In this document: piece after piece, positions 44,601 through 59,600 of the stretch
How positions within the stretch are numbered: the first letter of the stretch is position 1
How the letters are laid out: every line of letters begins with the position of its first letter
Origin: Owenia fusiformis
Taxonomy: Eukaryota; Annelida; Polychaeta; Sabellida; Oweniidae
Direction: 5' to 3'
Assembly (NCBI GenBank): GCA_903813345.2
Contig: CAIIXF020000005.1
Location: forward strand, 19,965,375-20,029,374
DNA length: 64,000 bases
Notes under the pieces: model-generated
Told to the model about the DNA's origin: nothing
The model's database searches: none
Seen by the model: the letters and a program-made list of their open reading frames with translations, nothing else
Position numbers and translations under genes: made by a program

Positions 44601-47600
44601 CTGCACGCGCGAACCCTTTCCATAGCCTCTTATACGTATACAGCAATTGTGCTACACACGTCTGTTCATTATGCTGTACAATTTACCGATAGAACAGTGT
44701 TTTTAAGTAAGTAGTTTTCTTATCTTTTTTCGTCTTATATACATAATTTGCCTCAATCTGCATCATCAAGTGTGCACTTTGGTTATAAAATATCCTTAGA
44801 AAAAATATTCCAACATTAATGATAAAACATATGTAGACATGTAAACTGAAGAAATTTTGGCATACAAATTGGGTCATTCCATTTGGGGAAATGTACAGGG
44901 GTAAATATTTGGTGATAGGGGGAGATCATGGATGACAAATAATTTCAGGGGGTGGGTCCAGACCAAAAGGTCCAAAAAGGTTCTTTGCAACAGGAAGTTG
45001 TGTACAATGTTATGCACCTGGGGATGTACAAAGGTTCAAGGTTAGGCGAGCCTGACATAAAAAATATGTTATTTTATACTTATATCGAAACATGATTTCA
45101 ATCTGTAACTTACACTTACTTATACATGTACTTATACTTATAAACATACATATCAGTTTAAGTAGAATTAAAAAAATCTCTAATATTAATGACTTCTTTT
45201 TCAGGGCAATAGTGTTGTTATAACATTTATAATACACATGAATATATTGTGTACCTGTTTTAAAAGATGGCGCTATTGTTTTTGAGGATTAGTGGTTCAA
45301 TGCCAAGGAGGATTGGCTCCCAGAGTGCAACATCGATATTCTGCCCCATATATGGGCATGTCGTGCTACAAAATTTGAATTCCAACGACCGCCATTTTGT
45401 TCACTTCAACATTTGAATCGTGAATTTTGGTCTTATTTCCTAACGAAAAATTCCAAAACTCACAAGAAATGATCGAGATATTGGTTCGAATATTTTGAAC
45501 TGTTTATTTTGAATTTATAATCGGTTTTAATTTCAGAAAATAACGACATTTCGGCGTTTTCATTGTTGGAAAATATCGACTTCGATTCTGGGAGCCAATC
45601 CTCCTTGGTTCAATGCATTGATTTTTATGAATTTTTATTTTATCTGAATTTCATTGACCTGTCAGCACTAGACATAATAGCATTGCAATTTTGATGTCAT
45701 AGTTACAATTTGTCCATTTGTTAAGCAACTCTGTGTGAGCACAGGAGCTGTGCGTCCTTGTGGTTTCAAGAAGGATCTTGATTTGCTCAGAGGAAACACT
45801 TCGAACAGAAGTCATATGTTTTTTTTGTTCATTCATGAATAATTAACAAAACTCACAGCATCTAGCCATCTTTACTCTCTCTCAACATCATTTCTCATAT
45901 TATTTTTTAGATTTCTTGTATCACAATCACTTTTGTTCTCCCCTACTGTAACTTGAGAGACATGGAATAGAAGTATACTGTTCACATTCAATAAGCATAT
46001 TTTAGTAGTGGATTGGGAACTTATGCTTTTATTTATGCACCATTAGAGGATCTGGGGAGGGGGGGGGGGCTGGGGGCCCAGGTCCCCCCTTGGGTGAGCC
46101 CAGAAAACAAAAAGGTCTTAATGCCCCAAAAAGTGTGCCTTTTGGTCATTACTGGCCTTTTAAGGCCTTATTTCTTAAATTTTAGGCCAAATTTTGAAAA
46201 ATGGCCCTAAAATTTCAATATTTGCGAGAGGTATACAGTGGGAGATTATGCAGCTTGAGATGTACAGCAGGAGATATACATATGTCCCGATCCCTCAAGA
46301 TATCAAATCTATATCCTGCCGTTATGTACCTGAAACCTAATTTCTCAAAGAGGATAAGCATTGTTATCCCCGGGTTGTTATCCCACTGAAATAAGTTGGA
46401 GGGGGGTATAGAAAAGCCATCTAGTTCATCCGTTCTATAAGCTGAAGCCACAAGAGCTCTGCTGGAAATGAATTTTCAAGAGGGCAGCTGATTTTCCAAA
46501 TGGCTGCCATTATTATAAAAGGACGTAATCTTCAATAACTTGAATGCCATTGGATGGATCTGATTCAAATTTTATATGCTGATGCTTTGAGACAAATGAG
46601 CTCTGCTCAGGAAGAAATTTTCAAAATGGCAGCTTAATTTCAAAATAGCCACCATTTTTCATAAAAACGTAATCTTTGATTCTTTGATAACTCAAATACC
46701 AGTCTATGGTTTTGATTCAAATTTTATATGCTGATACCTTTTCAAAATTTTCAAGATGGCAGCTATTTATCATTTGTTTGGTGGGATTTGGTTCTCCCTG
46801 GTGTTGCTATTTTCAAGTTCTGGGATTAAATATTTGTATATCATTATGTCCAGTATCAGATTGAATATTGAGCTTGATGGCATAATTAGTACCCTTTGCA
46901 TTCGTTTGACTTCACTTCTTAAAAGAGAGCTTCGTCTTCACTCTTTCAAACTAAATCAGTGCCAATCAGTGTTCGTCGGCCAAATTTGACCGATGCTCTA
47001 TATATGGTCATTCCTTCTGACGTCATCGTTGAGCCCGGAATTGACCAATGACATGCACATATTTAATTAGAACGCATTTGGCGTGTGTTTCTTCAAGCTC
47101 GCTGAATGGTGGAAGAAAGGTCAGCACATAGGTCAGAAGTGATTTATTACTCAAACTGTCACCGGTACCCGTCGTGGGGGCGGGGCTACTAAACTATAAT
47201 ATGGTCTCTACTAGGCAGAGTGTAGTTTAACTAGACTCTGCACGCAGGGTACATAATTAGGCATTTCTGCCTGGTATTCAAATGTTCAAATGGAGTTCAA
47301 AATAAGGAGTGAATTGATAGAATACAATTTATTTGCTGGGATTTACCATTCACGAGAGCTACTGACTTTTGTAGGTTTTAAAACGCAGAATATTCAAATG
47401 GCAAAAGGAACATTTGATTAAGGAATACATTTATTCTCTATCAAATACAATGGCATGTTATGATTGAAAATCTATGCATTATTTATGTGTGGCTATGAGA
47501 GGTGATACCTGAGTATGTATCATTCTATCAATTATATTATTCAAGTAGATAGTTATTTATTCATACAAAGCTAAGCTAGGTCATACAAAGCTAAGCTAGG

Positions 47601-50600
47601 GAAGGTGTTTCCAATAACGCAGATGCGAGAAGGTAGTTACCAGTTTCACCACCAGGTGGCTCGTTCGGGTCAGATAGCATGGCGGGTATAGCAGAAAGTT
47701 CCCTTTAACTTAAATTACATCTGTTTTAGTGGTTCAATTTTCATATTACCCTTATGTATCTAATAGCTATGCAAATCAAAATATGTCCAGTAAATGAAAA
47801 TGTTATCTGACCAATACAAGAAAAGATATTTCCCTTTTTGTGATTTTGTAACATGGGCTCTATGGAGAATCAGCCCGAACTAGAAGTCACATTTTCAAAA
47901 ATAATTAAATTTTCAAACTTGATAAGCAATTTTCGAAACCATGTTTCTAGATGTACATTTACATGTAGATTTCAAATATAACATCGCTTTGACTGAATTT
48001 TGAATATTTAATGGCGTAAATCAAGATTTTTTCTACTCGCATCTAGTCTATTCCTGCTAATCAGAACATACTATTTCATATAACCGCATTGTATTATTAA
48101 ACCAACACTTCACCCAAGGTCACTTGTTCAATGGTTGTCAAGATTGAAATTGCATGGTCATGGAAAGATTTGGAAAGAACACCTTGATTCAGCACACAAT
48201 GCATAGAGTCCAGGGCTTAAATGCTTAATTAGTACTATTGAACAAAAAAATCATGCATATTTTTCATAATATTATCTTTAAATATATATCACAAAATAAA
48301 ATATTACGCAGTTTGTCATGAAGATGAAATATTAAATTTGGCAACCCACTGTTTTTCATTCATTATATTACTATATTTTTTCATTTTAGGTTGGCAACTA
48401 TGACTATATTCGATCTCAGTGCTCTCCCCACATTGAAATCTCTGAGGCGTAGCACCTCCATGTATTTTATAAAACCAAAATGCTCATCAATGCAATTAGA
48501 TGCTCCTCTGAAATGTTACAATAAAAAATAAAGAAATCCTAAAATGTTGCGCAAAAATTACAAAATCATAAAATGTTGCACAAAAAATTACAAAATGCTA
48601 AAATGTTGCTCTAAAAAATAACAAAATACTTCATACAAAAATGCTGGGGAGAGCACTGGATTTGATAAGTATGAATTCTTAAAGACAGTTATAGTTGCTC
48701 AGCTAAGCTACTGTAATAAGTGATTCCCGACATTTTGATATGCACATGTATTTGCTCAATATAAAATGGGTCAAGACTTGTGTCTGTTTGAAAATGTTAA
48801 AGTATGATACTAGAACATATAAAAGGTTTAAAACATGCTAATAAAACATTAAGTCATCAAGTAGAGTAGACATACTTGATGTCATTTTTAGGATTTTTGC
48901 CTAAGGGATCAATAGCTGTAATTCTCATTCTAAATAATCCTAAAATGTTTTCAATTCATATTGATATGTGACGTATGTAACTTTAAAAGTAACTTGGAAA
49001 CAAACATTTTTTTCTGGAAATATCAAATCATGTGTTCCTGAATCATTTCAAGATCATACCAGTCATCATATAAGTTTACAAGTTATTACCCAATATTTTG
49101 TTGTTCTCAGGGAAACTATAGTAATTGAAAAGCTATCAGATAAACCAGATAAACTTATCTATAGTTTTAGATACATTTAATACCAAAATACCATGAATTG
49201 ATCACTGATATGATATATCTCAGATGTCTGTTTGTATTAGAAACAATGCCAGAGGAACAGATTACTAACATTACGCCTGCCTGAAATAAATATTGACATG
49301 CAGTTAGGTATCTACTTAAAATATCAAAAGTTGAGAAAGCCTTTGACTGGTGATATTATGTCATTTTGAGTTCTGATATCAGAATTCCCTAATTTTATGA
49401 CATAAACATTGATTTAATTCACAAAAAATTCACAAAATCACCTTTTCAGACAAAAATAATCTTGATTAAAACATATTACTTAAACTGATATTAGATAGAC
49501 AAAAATGGTTTGGAAGGTCAATTTTTCTTTAGATATGTTTTGACTGAGAAATATAAAGATAGAATTGATCAATTTCTATGAAAAATCTGTTTCTTAATTG
49601 TCTTAGAAAGTGACCAGATCAGCTTGACCTTGGAGTTTTAACACAGACCATCAATTTCATGTTCCAAATATAGAGCTGTCAATCAAAATCTTGAGGAGTA
49701 AAAGTTATTTTTAGTTTGATTGGAGTGGATGAATTTTGCCTTGAATTGTTTTCAGAAAAAGAATTGAATTTGTAAGCATTTAGAAAATTATTTTTGATAA
49801 CTATAAACAGGTCATGGTGACCTACTTGTAACATACATGAAAAAACACTAGAGAAGTCAGAGATGCACACATACTAACATTTTCGATTTATATACATGTA
49901 TAATAATAATAATTTCCATTCAATATTACATTAATGCATAGCTCAATATAGATACAATTTATCCAGTGCCAGGACTTCTGATACAGTTAAACCAGTCCAA
50001 ATGCCACTGGGACTTACCACAAGTGTTCAAATTAGCAAATGGTCACATTTCAAGGCTTTTTGAAATAGGAATCAATGGAAGATTACAAAATTGGAACCGA
50101 GAGAAAGTGTTTCTATTGACAGTGTTCTGATTACAGAGGTGTTCACACATACAAGTTTTACTGTTTATTTGAATTATTTCTAATATGCAGAATACATATA
50201 AATACATTTGATTAAGTAACTGAGACAATATTGCCTCTGATTAAACTAAGTATCATGGTACAAGTTTTCCCCATATGCACTTCATGTTGTTTTTGGATCA
50301 AGTTCATCTAGGCCTACTTGAAAGTGAACGAAATGTAAAGATTTGTATAAGCAATGAGAACAGTTACTACCTGTCCACCAAACATTAACAATTACACTAT
50401 AGAAATATCAAATAATTAAGTTTGTGCGATACCGTCATAATTATATTAATAACTCGTATAGTAACCGACCCTGGTAAGGACCCCACTGGGGTGTCATATC
50501 ATTGCTAAGAGTCACTCTTTGGAGAAATACCTACCAAATCAAAAATGCAACTTAATCTAATTTGAGAAGCAGGAATATGAAAAATCAATTCTATAAGAAA

Positions 50601-53600
50601 GCCAAGACCTTGTTGAAGAATTAGCATGGAAAGAAACATTATTTACCCAATAATGTAAATGGATTACTTCCTGCGGATAAAATATGCCAGGTGCAGTATT
50701 TTGAAATGCAACATAAAGTGGAAATAGAGAAATAAGCTCAGGATAAAGTTAGTAGAACTTGTAGTTAACACTTAATTGTATTCAAGTGCAAGAAAACCTG
50801 ACATTTCATTCAATATTTTAAGAGAAATGAATGATATAAGCATAAGAAAACAGACATATCAGGCATTTCATGCATGCTTTGGATAATTCCACTGGATTAA
50901 AGACCAGCTTTAACAGCAGGAGAAACTGACATATTGTCTATAATATTTATAAATATACAACTGTATGATTATATCATTCATCATAAGAAAAGTATATGCA
51001 ACATATGATAGATTGATGGGAAAGACATGGATTTATTCAGGCTATTATTTTGATTGATATAAACAATTAATTAAAGACAGAATTATCCATAAAAACATTA
51101 TTTCAGAAATTCTTGACGACAATGGATACTTTATATTTATCAATATCAGTGTTTACATTGAAATATAGGATTTTGTACTAGTATGTAAGGTTTTGATGGG
51201 GACTTGTTATCCTGTTCTCATAAGTGACTGTCACATTGCAAAATGGAAGTACAAGGAATATGTGTTTGAAACTGACAAAGTATAGTTAGGAAAATGGAGC
51301 AAGGGACAGGGGCCAAAATGATGCCATACAGGAAGAGGAACCGCACGATTCTGCGAAAGAAAAGCATTCATAGAACACTGGAGAAAATCCTTCTTCATGC
51401 TGTTGTTAGTGGAGTCCTGTCAGTGCATCATAATGTTAAGGTAATTTCATAAGTATGGTAAAAATCACATTGTTATAATGTGACAGGCTAGGAAAATGAT
51501 GACTTTAATAAGGATAAGAATCACTATCGGAAGTAAGAGGTAAGACATTAAGCTAGATAATAACTTTAACAAGGTAAATAATAACTTCACTAATTATCAT
51601 TGTAAAATGAAGGAATGAAACACTGTTAAGATATAAGGTAAATAATGTTTTTAACTAGGTACACATGAATAGTAACTTTACCAGTGATCTCCCCAGCATT
51701 AAAGGGGCAATAAGGCTTGTAGAGAGAAAATAGGAAAATTTTAACTTTTTCTGAGTTATCAAGGCAACAGTTGGCTAACATCTTCTTCGACATACCTATT
51801 TTCTTAAAATGTATGGATAAACTATCAATTTCGGCATTAAAAAGTGTAAATTCAGTTCAAAGCTTCAAAAAGGGGACGTCCACTTTTATATTTTTAAGAT
51901 CCACCATGTTTCAAGAGGAATATAAGCTGAAATAATGATTATCTAAGGGGTTTCTTTGTAGAAAATAAAAATAGATGTTAGTCTTGATGAAATACCCAAA
52001 CTTAAATATATTTTGACACTGGTCCATGATCGTTGAATGGCCCCTCTGCACTACTTGTTGCACCTTTAAAGCAAGTGGGCGCAATACCCACCTGAAATTT
52101 TAAAAACAGGGTTGCTTCCACCTGAAAGTCCATTTGCACCCACTTGAAAATGAGAAAGAATCATGAAAAATGTGCATATTTTGACCAATTTTGATCTGAA
52201 TTGTGAAAATGAGAATTTTGCACCCACTTGAGAGAAAATCCTGTGAAACACTGTGCACTATGGTAAAATGACTTTAATAAGGAAATAAACACTTTCAAGG
52301 TAGAGCATCATTGTTAAGGTAAACAATGACTTGAATAAGGAAGAGCATCACACACCACAATATTAGATAACATCACAGTATTTAGGTATAACATCACAAT
52401 GTAAAGTTCATTTTATAAAATGTTACAGTTTTGAAGTTAACAAATACAGTTTTCAAATGCAATACATATTTTTGCAAATGCCAGCATTTTAAGGCTTTAA
52501 AGATTGAAGTTGACAAGTAAGATTTGCAAATGCAATAATGCTGCATTTATGCAATTATTTTTAAGTTTAAACTTGACAAATAAGGTTTTCAAATGATGCA
52601 ATACATATTTGTTGCAAATGCATGTATTTTAAATCTTTAAAATTGAAGTTGACAAATTAAATAAGGTTTGCAAATGCAATAAATATTTGTTGCAAATGCA
52701 TATATTTTAAATCTTTAAAATTGAAGTTGTCAAATTAAATAAGGTTTGCAAATGCAATAAATATTTGTTGCAAATGCATATATTTTAAATCTTTAAAATT
52801 GAAGTTGACAAATTAAATAAGGTTTGCAAATGCAATAAATATTTGTTGCAAATGCAAGTATTTTAAGGCTTTAAAGATTGAAGTTGACAAAGAAAAATTG
52901 ACACTGAAAATGTATGCATGCATGGCATTTTCAATTATGAAACACAAGCTAAATGTCAAATATAAATCTGTTTTTATTTAGAACTGTACTCAAGATAAGT
53001 ATTTTAATGTCACACAATGTTCAGATCAAACTTGTATCCATTTTAATGTCATCTTCAATCCAGACAGTTAAAGACCAATGTTGTATTTAGTCTTGATAGC
53101 CCATACTTTAAATATTTAGGATATAACTTCATCACTGTTTCTAAATGAGCTTAATTTTGATTCCATTCTCACTGAGATTAAATATTGAACCAGTACGACT
53201 GTTGTTTGGAAACAAATTAATGCATCAAAGAGTGGAAGCTTATAGAAAACGTTACATTCAAAATTGTTAAATCTCACTTGATGAGATAAGGTCTAAGCCA
53301 AATAATGTTTAAAGGTGATCAAATAGTTTTGAGAATTAAAGAAACTTGAGCTGGATCAAAATTTATTACAAGAAATATTTCTTATGGTAATTTATAGCAA
53401 GTAGGGTGATACTTTCACTTTATTTTTCTCCGATGTTTGCATGATATTAATCACATCTATCTGTTAGTTTATATAAAAGGAACTGATAAAAAGCTATGAT
53501 CTCTTACATTGTTATATAAATTCAGCAATTTTCATTCCTTCTTGAACTGTATATACTACGTACTTACTGCAAGGAAACCCATGACATTGTCATTTTACTC

Positions 53601-56600
53601 CCCAAGGTCATGTTTTGTCTCAAGGACATTTACTCAACATTCCATATTGATTAAACCATTCTAAAAATATGTTGCTGTTCATGCTCATTTGACTCAAAGT
53701 TTTGACAGAAGTGTCTAATTTTCTGTCATTTTTACACAATTTAGAACTCTGGTCATTGCATGTCAATTTGCTTTATTCCTTGTTTCACTCTTTTTGCATC
53801 TACAATCATCAATTGCGATCATACAATCACAATTTTTAAGAGTTGTTGTTTCCACTCTAGTCTTAATCCATACTCTATTGTATGTATGTGAATCAAGACT
53901 TCCTAAGTATCATCCATTTACAATATCATATCTGATTACCAGGCTATTAAAGAATGTAATTAGCTTGTTATAGAGAAAACATAATTGATTAATCTTTTTT
54001 CCAATAACATATAGATTTAACATGTTATAACCACTGCCTCTTTCTCTTTCCAACTTGCAACTCTGGTAACTATAATAGTGCTGTAAGAGTGGATCAGGGA
54101 AATAGAATGGGATGTCAGGTTGAAATTTAAATCTTCTTTAAGAATGATATGACCTTTGGGATAAGGTATCCCGTTTAAATGAATGCTCATGCTAACATTA
54201 GAGTTTTTCTAAGATTTCTATGGGATGCTCAAAGTACAGATACTATGTTATTAATGGCATTATACTTACATGTATAATGTATGTATAATGTATGTACCAT
54301 GTGCCATTGCCTATTCATTGGTGTCATTTGTATTTGTATCTTTTTACAAGGCAGTTACAATACAAAAAAGTAATATTACAGACAGATACAGAAACATTCC
54401 CTCAGAGGAGCCCTGTGTTCTTTTATGTGCACTGATACTCAAGCATGCAAGCACTCAGACAAACACCATGAATCACTTAGCGCAACAAGCAAAGTAGTCC
54501 TGTCTTAGGGGATTGAACCTATACATTTGGTAATGAACTTGAAACTCTGGTTGATAACGGGTCAATGAACTGATTGCCAAATACTTGTATTTATATGTAT
54601 TTTCATGTACATGTATTTATATTTCCAGGGTTATTCAATAGCTGACATATTGGACAGACTAGAGTGTGCACTAGCAGAGAAGTATCTCTGGGCCATATGC
54701 AAAGAGTGTGTCTTCACCCTCATTAGAGAGAGCAAAGGTAACTTTTTGAAAGTTTATACAGCAAATTCAAATCCCCTCCTTTTCTATTAGGCCACTTTAT
54801 GTTGAATTGATGAATGACAAAGGGCACCAGTGCTGTTATAACAGACCACTGTTTCACTTACTAAAAGCAAACAGGGTTAACCTGTAATCTTCGATTGACC
54901 TTGAGTTGACCTTTGAACTTTAAAGCTAAAGCTTGTGAGAGTTTATTCCAAGAGACAGTAATGGCTGTGAATCCCACTATGACTCCCCCCCCACATGGAG
55001 TCTTCCAAAGTTTAGGGGGACTAAGTACAGAACTGGGGAGTTGCAGTAATAGTTCTTATATTATATTTTAGATGCTGAGATTGCACCTACAACTACTGTG
55101 ATAGAGGAGAGTGGACATATAGTGTTTAGATCAACTGGTATGAGGGATGTACACCATCAGTACATTGCTCCTGAGATACAGCTGGGGGGTCGACCAACTG
55201 AAAAAGTAAGAATTAGTCATGCTTACTAGTGATCTATGCATTTCTGTGCAACTGATTACTTATAACTCCTAGTTGTAATAATTACAAACTCATTATTATT
55301 GCCAAACTTTGGTATATTAACCCCACTTAACATTCTATTCAAGGGTGGGTTATTAGCCCGGGGGTTCACTATAAAAACCTTGATGGGGATCCTTGGTGCA
55401 CATGGGGTACCTTTTTCGACATTTGGTATGGCAATGGAGCCAAATTTTAGGATCTGGTATGAGAATGCCCCCACATCATGGCTATTGAGGTAATGGCAAT
55501 GATCAGATTATTGGATTCACTCTGTGTCTTGTTCCATTTTTACATGGATGTATCTTAAAAATGGCTTTGAAATTATCACATGGAAATTGTATTTTGTCTG
55601 TAACAAGTTATATTTTGTATAACTTATCCTATATAGCTGAAAACCCCAAATTCTTAAAACCTTTGATTCCTGTATGTTTCCAGTGTCACATATTCAGTAT
55701 AGCTGCAATGCTGTGGGCAGCGGCAGATCACAATCTCTCAACAAATCAGGAGCCAGAATTGAGTGGATTCATGCAGAACCTGTTGGTGACAATGACACAA
55801 GATGATCCAGCTAGTCGACCATCTTTATCTGAACTGCTTCAGGTGTGTTCTTTTACAATTTTTTTTTTATTTACAAATATGATGATGGGATGCTATGCAC
55901 AAAATATGTGAAAATAAAATGTAATTGTATATTGTACATGTTATTGTATTGTTCTTGTTTCTGTTTAGCATCAGTTGCTTCATCAACATATTTGACCATT
56001 GTTTTAACCAATAAAGATGTGATTCGTTCATCATGTGATCATGCATTTATCTTATGGAAGCCACTTTTTTTGAGCACTCTCTTTATCATGGGATCATGTA
56101 TTTAACAATCATGTTCTAATGTGTTTGTCATGTGATAATTTATTAACCAGTCATGATGTTCTCATATGTTTGTCATGTGATAATGTATTAACCAATCATG
56201 TTCATTCAGGTGTGCAATGACCATGACAGAGAAGAATCATCAAGTACAACATGTCAACAACTGCTGAAAGATGTGCTCAAACGAGAGGCCCACTCCATAA
56301 GTCAGGTGAACAATCATTGTTAAACTAGTTTGTGGCTTCAGTTTATCTTAGAACTAATCATGGTCTTAGACCTAGTTTTTGGTTCAATAACTTTGTGAAC
56401 TTAAATGCGGTGTTAGAACTTGTTTATGGTCTCAGAACCAATGTATGGTTTTAGAAATTGGTTTTATCAATAGATTTTTAGGCATATTTTATTTTAATAT
56501 TTCATATCAGTGTTTTACTACCATAAGGTACACATGTGTACACAGGGAAAACTAGCTTAAAAATACATAATTGGAACTGGTTTGTGATCTTAAAACTGGT

Positions 56601-59600
56601 TTGTGGTGTTTGGAGTAGTTATTAGTTTTAGAACTAGTTTGTGATCTTAGAACTAGTTTGTGGTTTCAGAACCTTAAGTGATGTTTCTGTTACTCAGTAA
56701 ATATTTTTTTTAAATCAAAACATTCCAAGATACTCTTTCTTAAGCTAAACATGGATCTTGGAACTCATTTCATATGTTTTATCTTTCCATTTTCAGGAGC
56801 TTAAGCGACAGCTGACAGAACGTGCCAGAATGTCACCATTCTTTGATCAACTTCTAGATGAAATACAAAATCCTCCACGTAAACTTCGAAAGGTATTTCC
56901 ATGAAGACAATCTTTGGTATATTTAAAAATAGATTTGAGGGATTGGATCTAGTTCAGTGAAAATGCAAATAATTATTAAGTATTTAGAATAACTATTTGT
57001 AATAAACATTTTTGAAATATTGAAATTATTTTGGTTAACTTTGTATTCTGACAGCATACGTTGTAAATTATTTTTAACTATAAAAAGTCATAAACTGATA
57101 ATATTACATTTAAATTGACATCTCTTCACTTTTAGACCTCAAAGCCAAAAGAACAAGAGATCAGGAAGGTTTTCCAAGAAAACCCAGAATTAATGCAAAA
57201 TTTACACCGAGTCACACAAACAATCCATCCAAGTCGAAATGCCACATCAGACTCAGTATTCTTACCAACTCATTCACCAGGGTTAAAACTCTCAGGAAGT
57301 CCATCTAGATTCCGCCCAATCGAATCACCTAAATCCTCGGGGAAATCTCCATTTAGTCCGCCTAATGAGACTCAAGGGAAGGTTTTGTCATCCAAGGATA
57401 TACATTCGTCCAAGTTACCATCAGCATTTAATTCACCTGCCACTCATTTTCAACCAATTGTCATCTCAGATAGTTCCTCATCTCTTCAGAAACAAGAGCC
57501 AGCAATAGTCACCGTGCCAGCAAAACGTCCTGGCACTTACACCTCAGATGACACTAAAAAAGACAAGGATAAAATGGTGGCGAAAAAATTGCGAGAAATG
57601 AAGAAAAATTTAATGAAAAACAGCACGATGAATAATTTTGCCAATGACATAGAGAAGGACATTGAGGAAGAAGAAGGTTTAAATCCACCCTCTGATCCAA
57701 AAATTAACCAGATATCTAGTGACACAACAGCCATCATTAAACCTAAAACTTCTACAATAGACACAAGAATATCTACAAAAGCTTTACAATTGACTGCCTC
57801 AAAACCAAGGGATGAAGTCACCAATCATGGTGTTAAAAATACTCATATTAAGACTATTATCCAGTCAAAACAACAAGACAGTGCTGTGCTCAAGTCAGCG
57901 AAACAAGATACATGTACAAGTAGCTCCAGTCAAGCTCAACAAAATCCAGGACAATTTATATCAACTGAAGGTCAGAATTTGTCAGGTCAAGATGTACCAT
58001 TAGGAGCATTAGGACAGTCTGTAACCCCCAATTCCCAACCTTTAAGTTTACCATTACAGTTAAATCAAGGAATGTTAACTAATGGTCCAATTCAAGTTCA
58101 GCTTCAAGCAGATCCAAAAACAGGAATTTTACAACTCATACCTATCAATGTTGCAAATACTCAACCTTATGTACAATCTGCAGAACCTGGTGTGCAGGAA
58201 GATCCTGCCAAGCAACCTCAAGATCCCTCAAAACAACCACAACAACCTTCCAAACAACCAACTGGAACATCTGTTGAAAATACCTCTAAGATTCAGAGCA
58301 AGTCAGAAGTTGAATCACAAAGTCGAAGTCGTGCGTCGGAATCAACCTCCGACAGAAAGCGTAGAACTCGTTCTGCTAGTCGAGAAACTAAAACAAACAG
58401 GGAATCAAGAACAGAAAAAACTGATAAAAAATCGTCATTGAGGAGTCGTTCCGTTCCTCGCGATAAACTTAATGGTGCTAATGTTGGGATTATACCTGTA
58501 GAGATTGACATACAGTCATCCCCTAGGAAAAGTGCAAAATCCCAAGCTTCTGACCCCCCATCTCCTGACAAACCACAACCTCCCCCAAGGCATTCTAGGA
58601 AATCATCGTCCACTAGCCGATCTGAGTCTAGGGATCGGAAATCTCGGAGGTCAGAAGCTGAAATTGAAAAAACAAGGACACGGAAATCATCAAGTGAGTC
58701 ATCACCTGAGAAAGTGAAAAGAACAACATCTGCTTCAAAAGGAGAAGACTTAAAATCAAAAACTGATAAAAAGAAAAGGACATTGTCATCCAGTGATCTT
58801 ATAAATATTTCATCAGAATTAGAAGAAACTGAAAAACCCCACAGAAATAAACATGTGGTGCACTCAAATAGCCTGGACCAATCGGATAAAAGGCGACATA
58901 ATTTAAACAAAAATAAAATTGTTCAAAAAGAAATATCCCAAGAGTCCAAATCTAGTTCTGATACTCAGATATCCCCACGAGGTGGTCCATCCCCCGATAG
59001 TGGAGTGAGTGGACTTAATCTTGTCAACAATTTACCAAGTTCAAGCAGTTTGTCTCTGGTGGAACGTTTACTAAATAATCAGGATACTGAACATCAGATG
59101 AAATTGAGAAAAATCACACAGCTCATTAGGGCAGAGTTTGCTTATGACGGTTGGTTGGAGAATGGTGTGGAAGATCTAGCAATGGGTGAGTGGACAGTTT
59201 GTTCATTCTCAAATTTTCAAAGTTACACTCTATTGATAAAGTGTATTATTTTTCATATACAGGGTGTCCCAAAAATGTAATCTAATTTTGAAATGACTAT
59301 CAATTGTTGTGGAATGTTCTTGAATCTCGTGTTGTAGATAAAGTGTTTATATTTGTTTAATATAAAGCAAGAATACTCCACTTCCCTGTTAAAAATGTGA
59401 AAATTACTGTTGCAAATATGTTTGCACCCTGTCAAAATGCTGAGATATAAATGTTTTGACCAAAACAGGTATAATGAGATTTGAAGCACTAACATTAAAT
59501 AAATGTTATATTTACAGCTGAATTAGTTTCATCTCTGGCCAATCTGAAGTGGGAAACTTTCTGTAACGCCATATCTGAGAAATATTGTGACTTCTATTGG

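Noticed and set aside
47020-47260. Possible promoter with TGACGTCA-like and TATATATGG words
   Set aside because: A CRE-like word and TA-rich stretch alone in AT-rich DNA are weak evidence, and no exon follows within reach that fits KNDC1.
52450-52891. CRISPR-like array
   Set aside because: Units are contiguous 78-bp tandem copies without distinct spacers, in an intron of an animal gene.
58293-58910. 205-codon frame on the - strand inside KNDC1 exon 10
   Set aside because: Shadow of the true + strand exon, which has splice sites and phase on both sides; serine-rich codons give open antisense frames.
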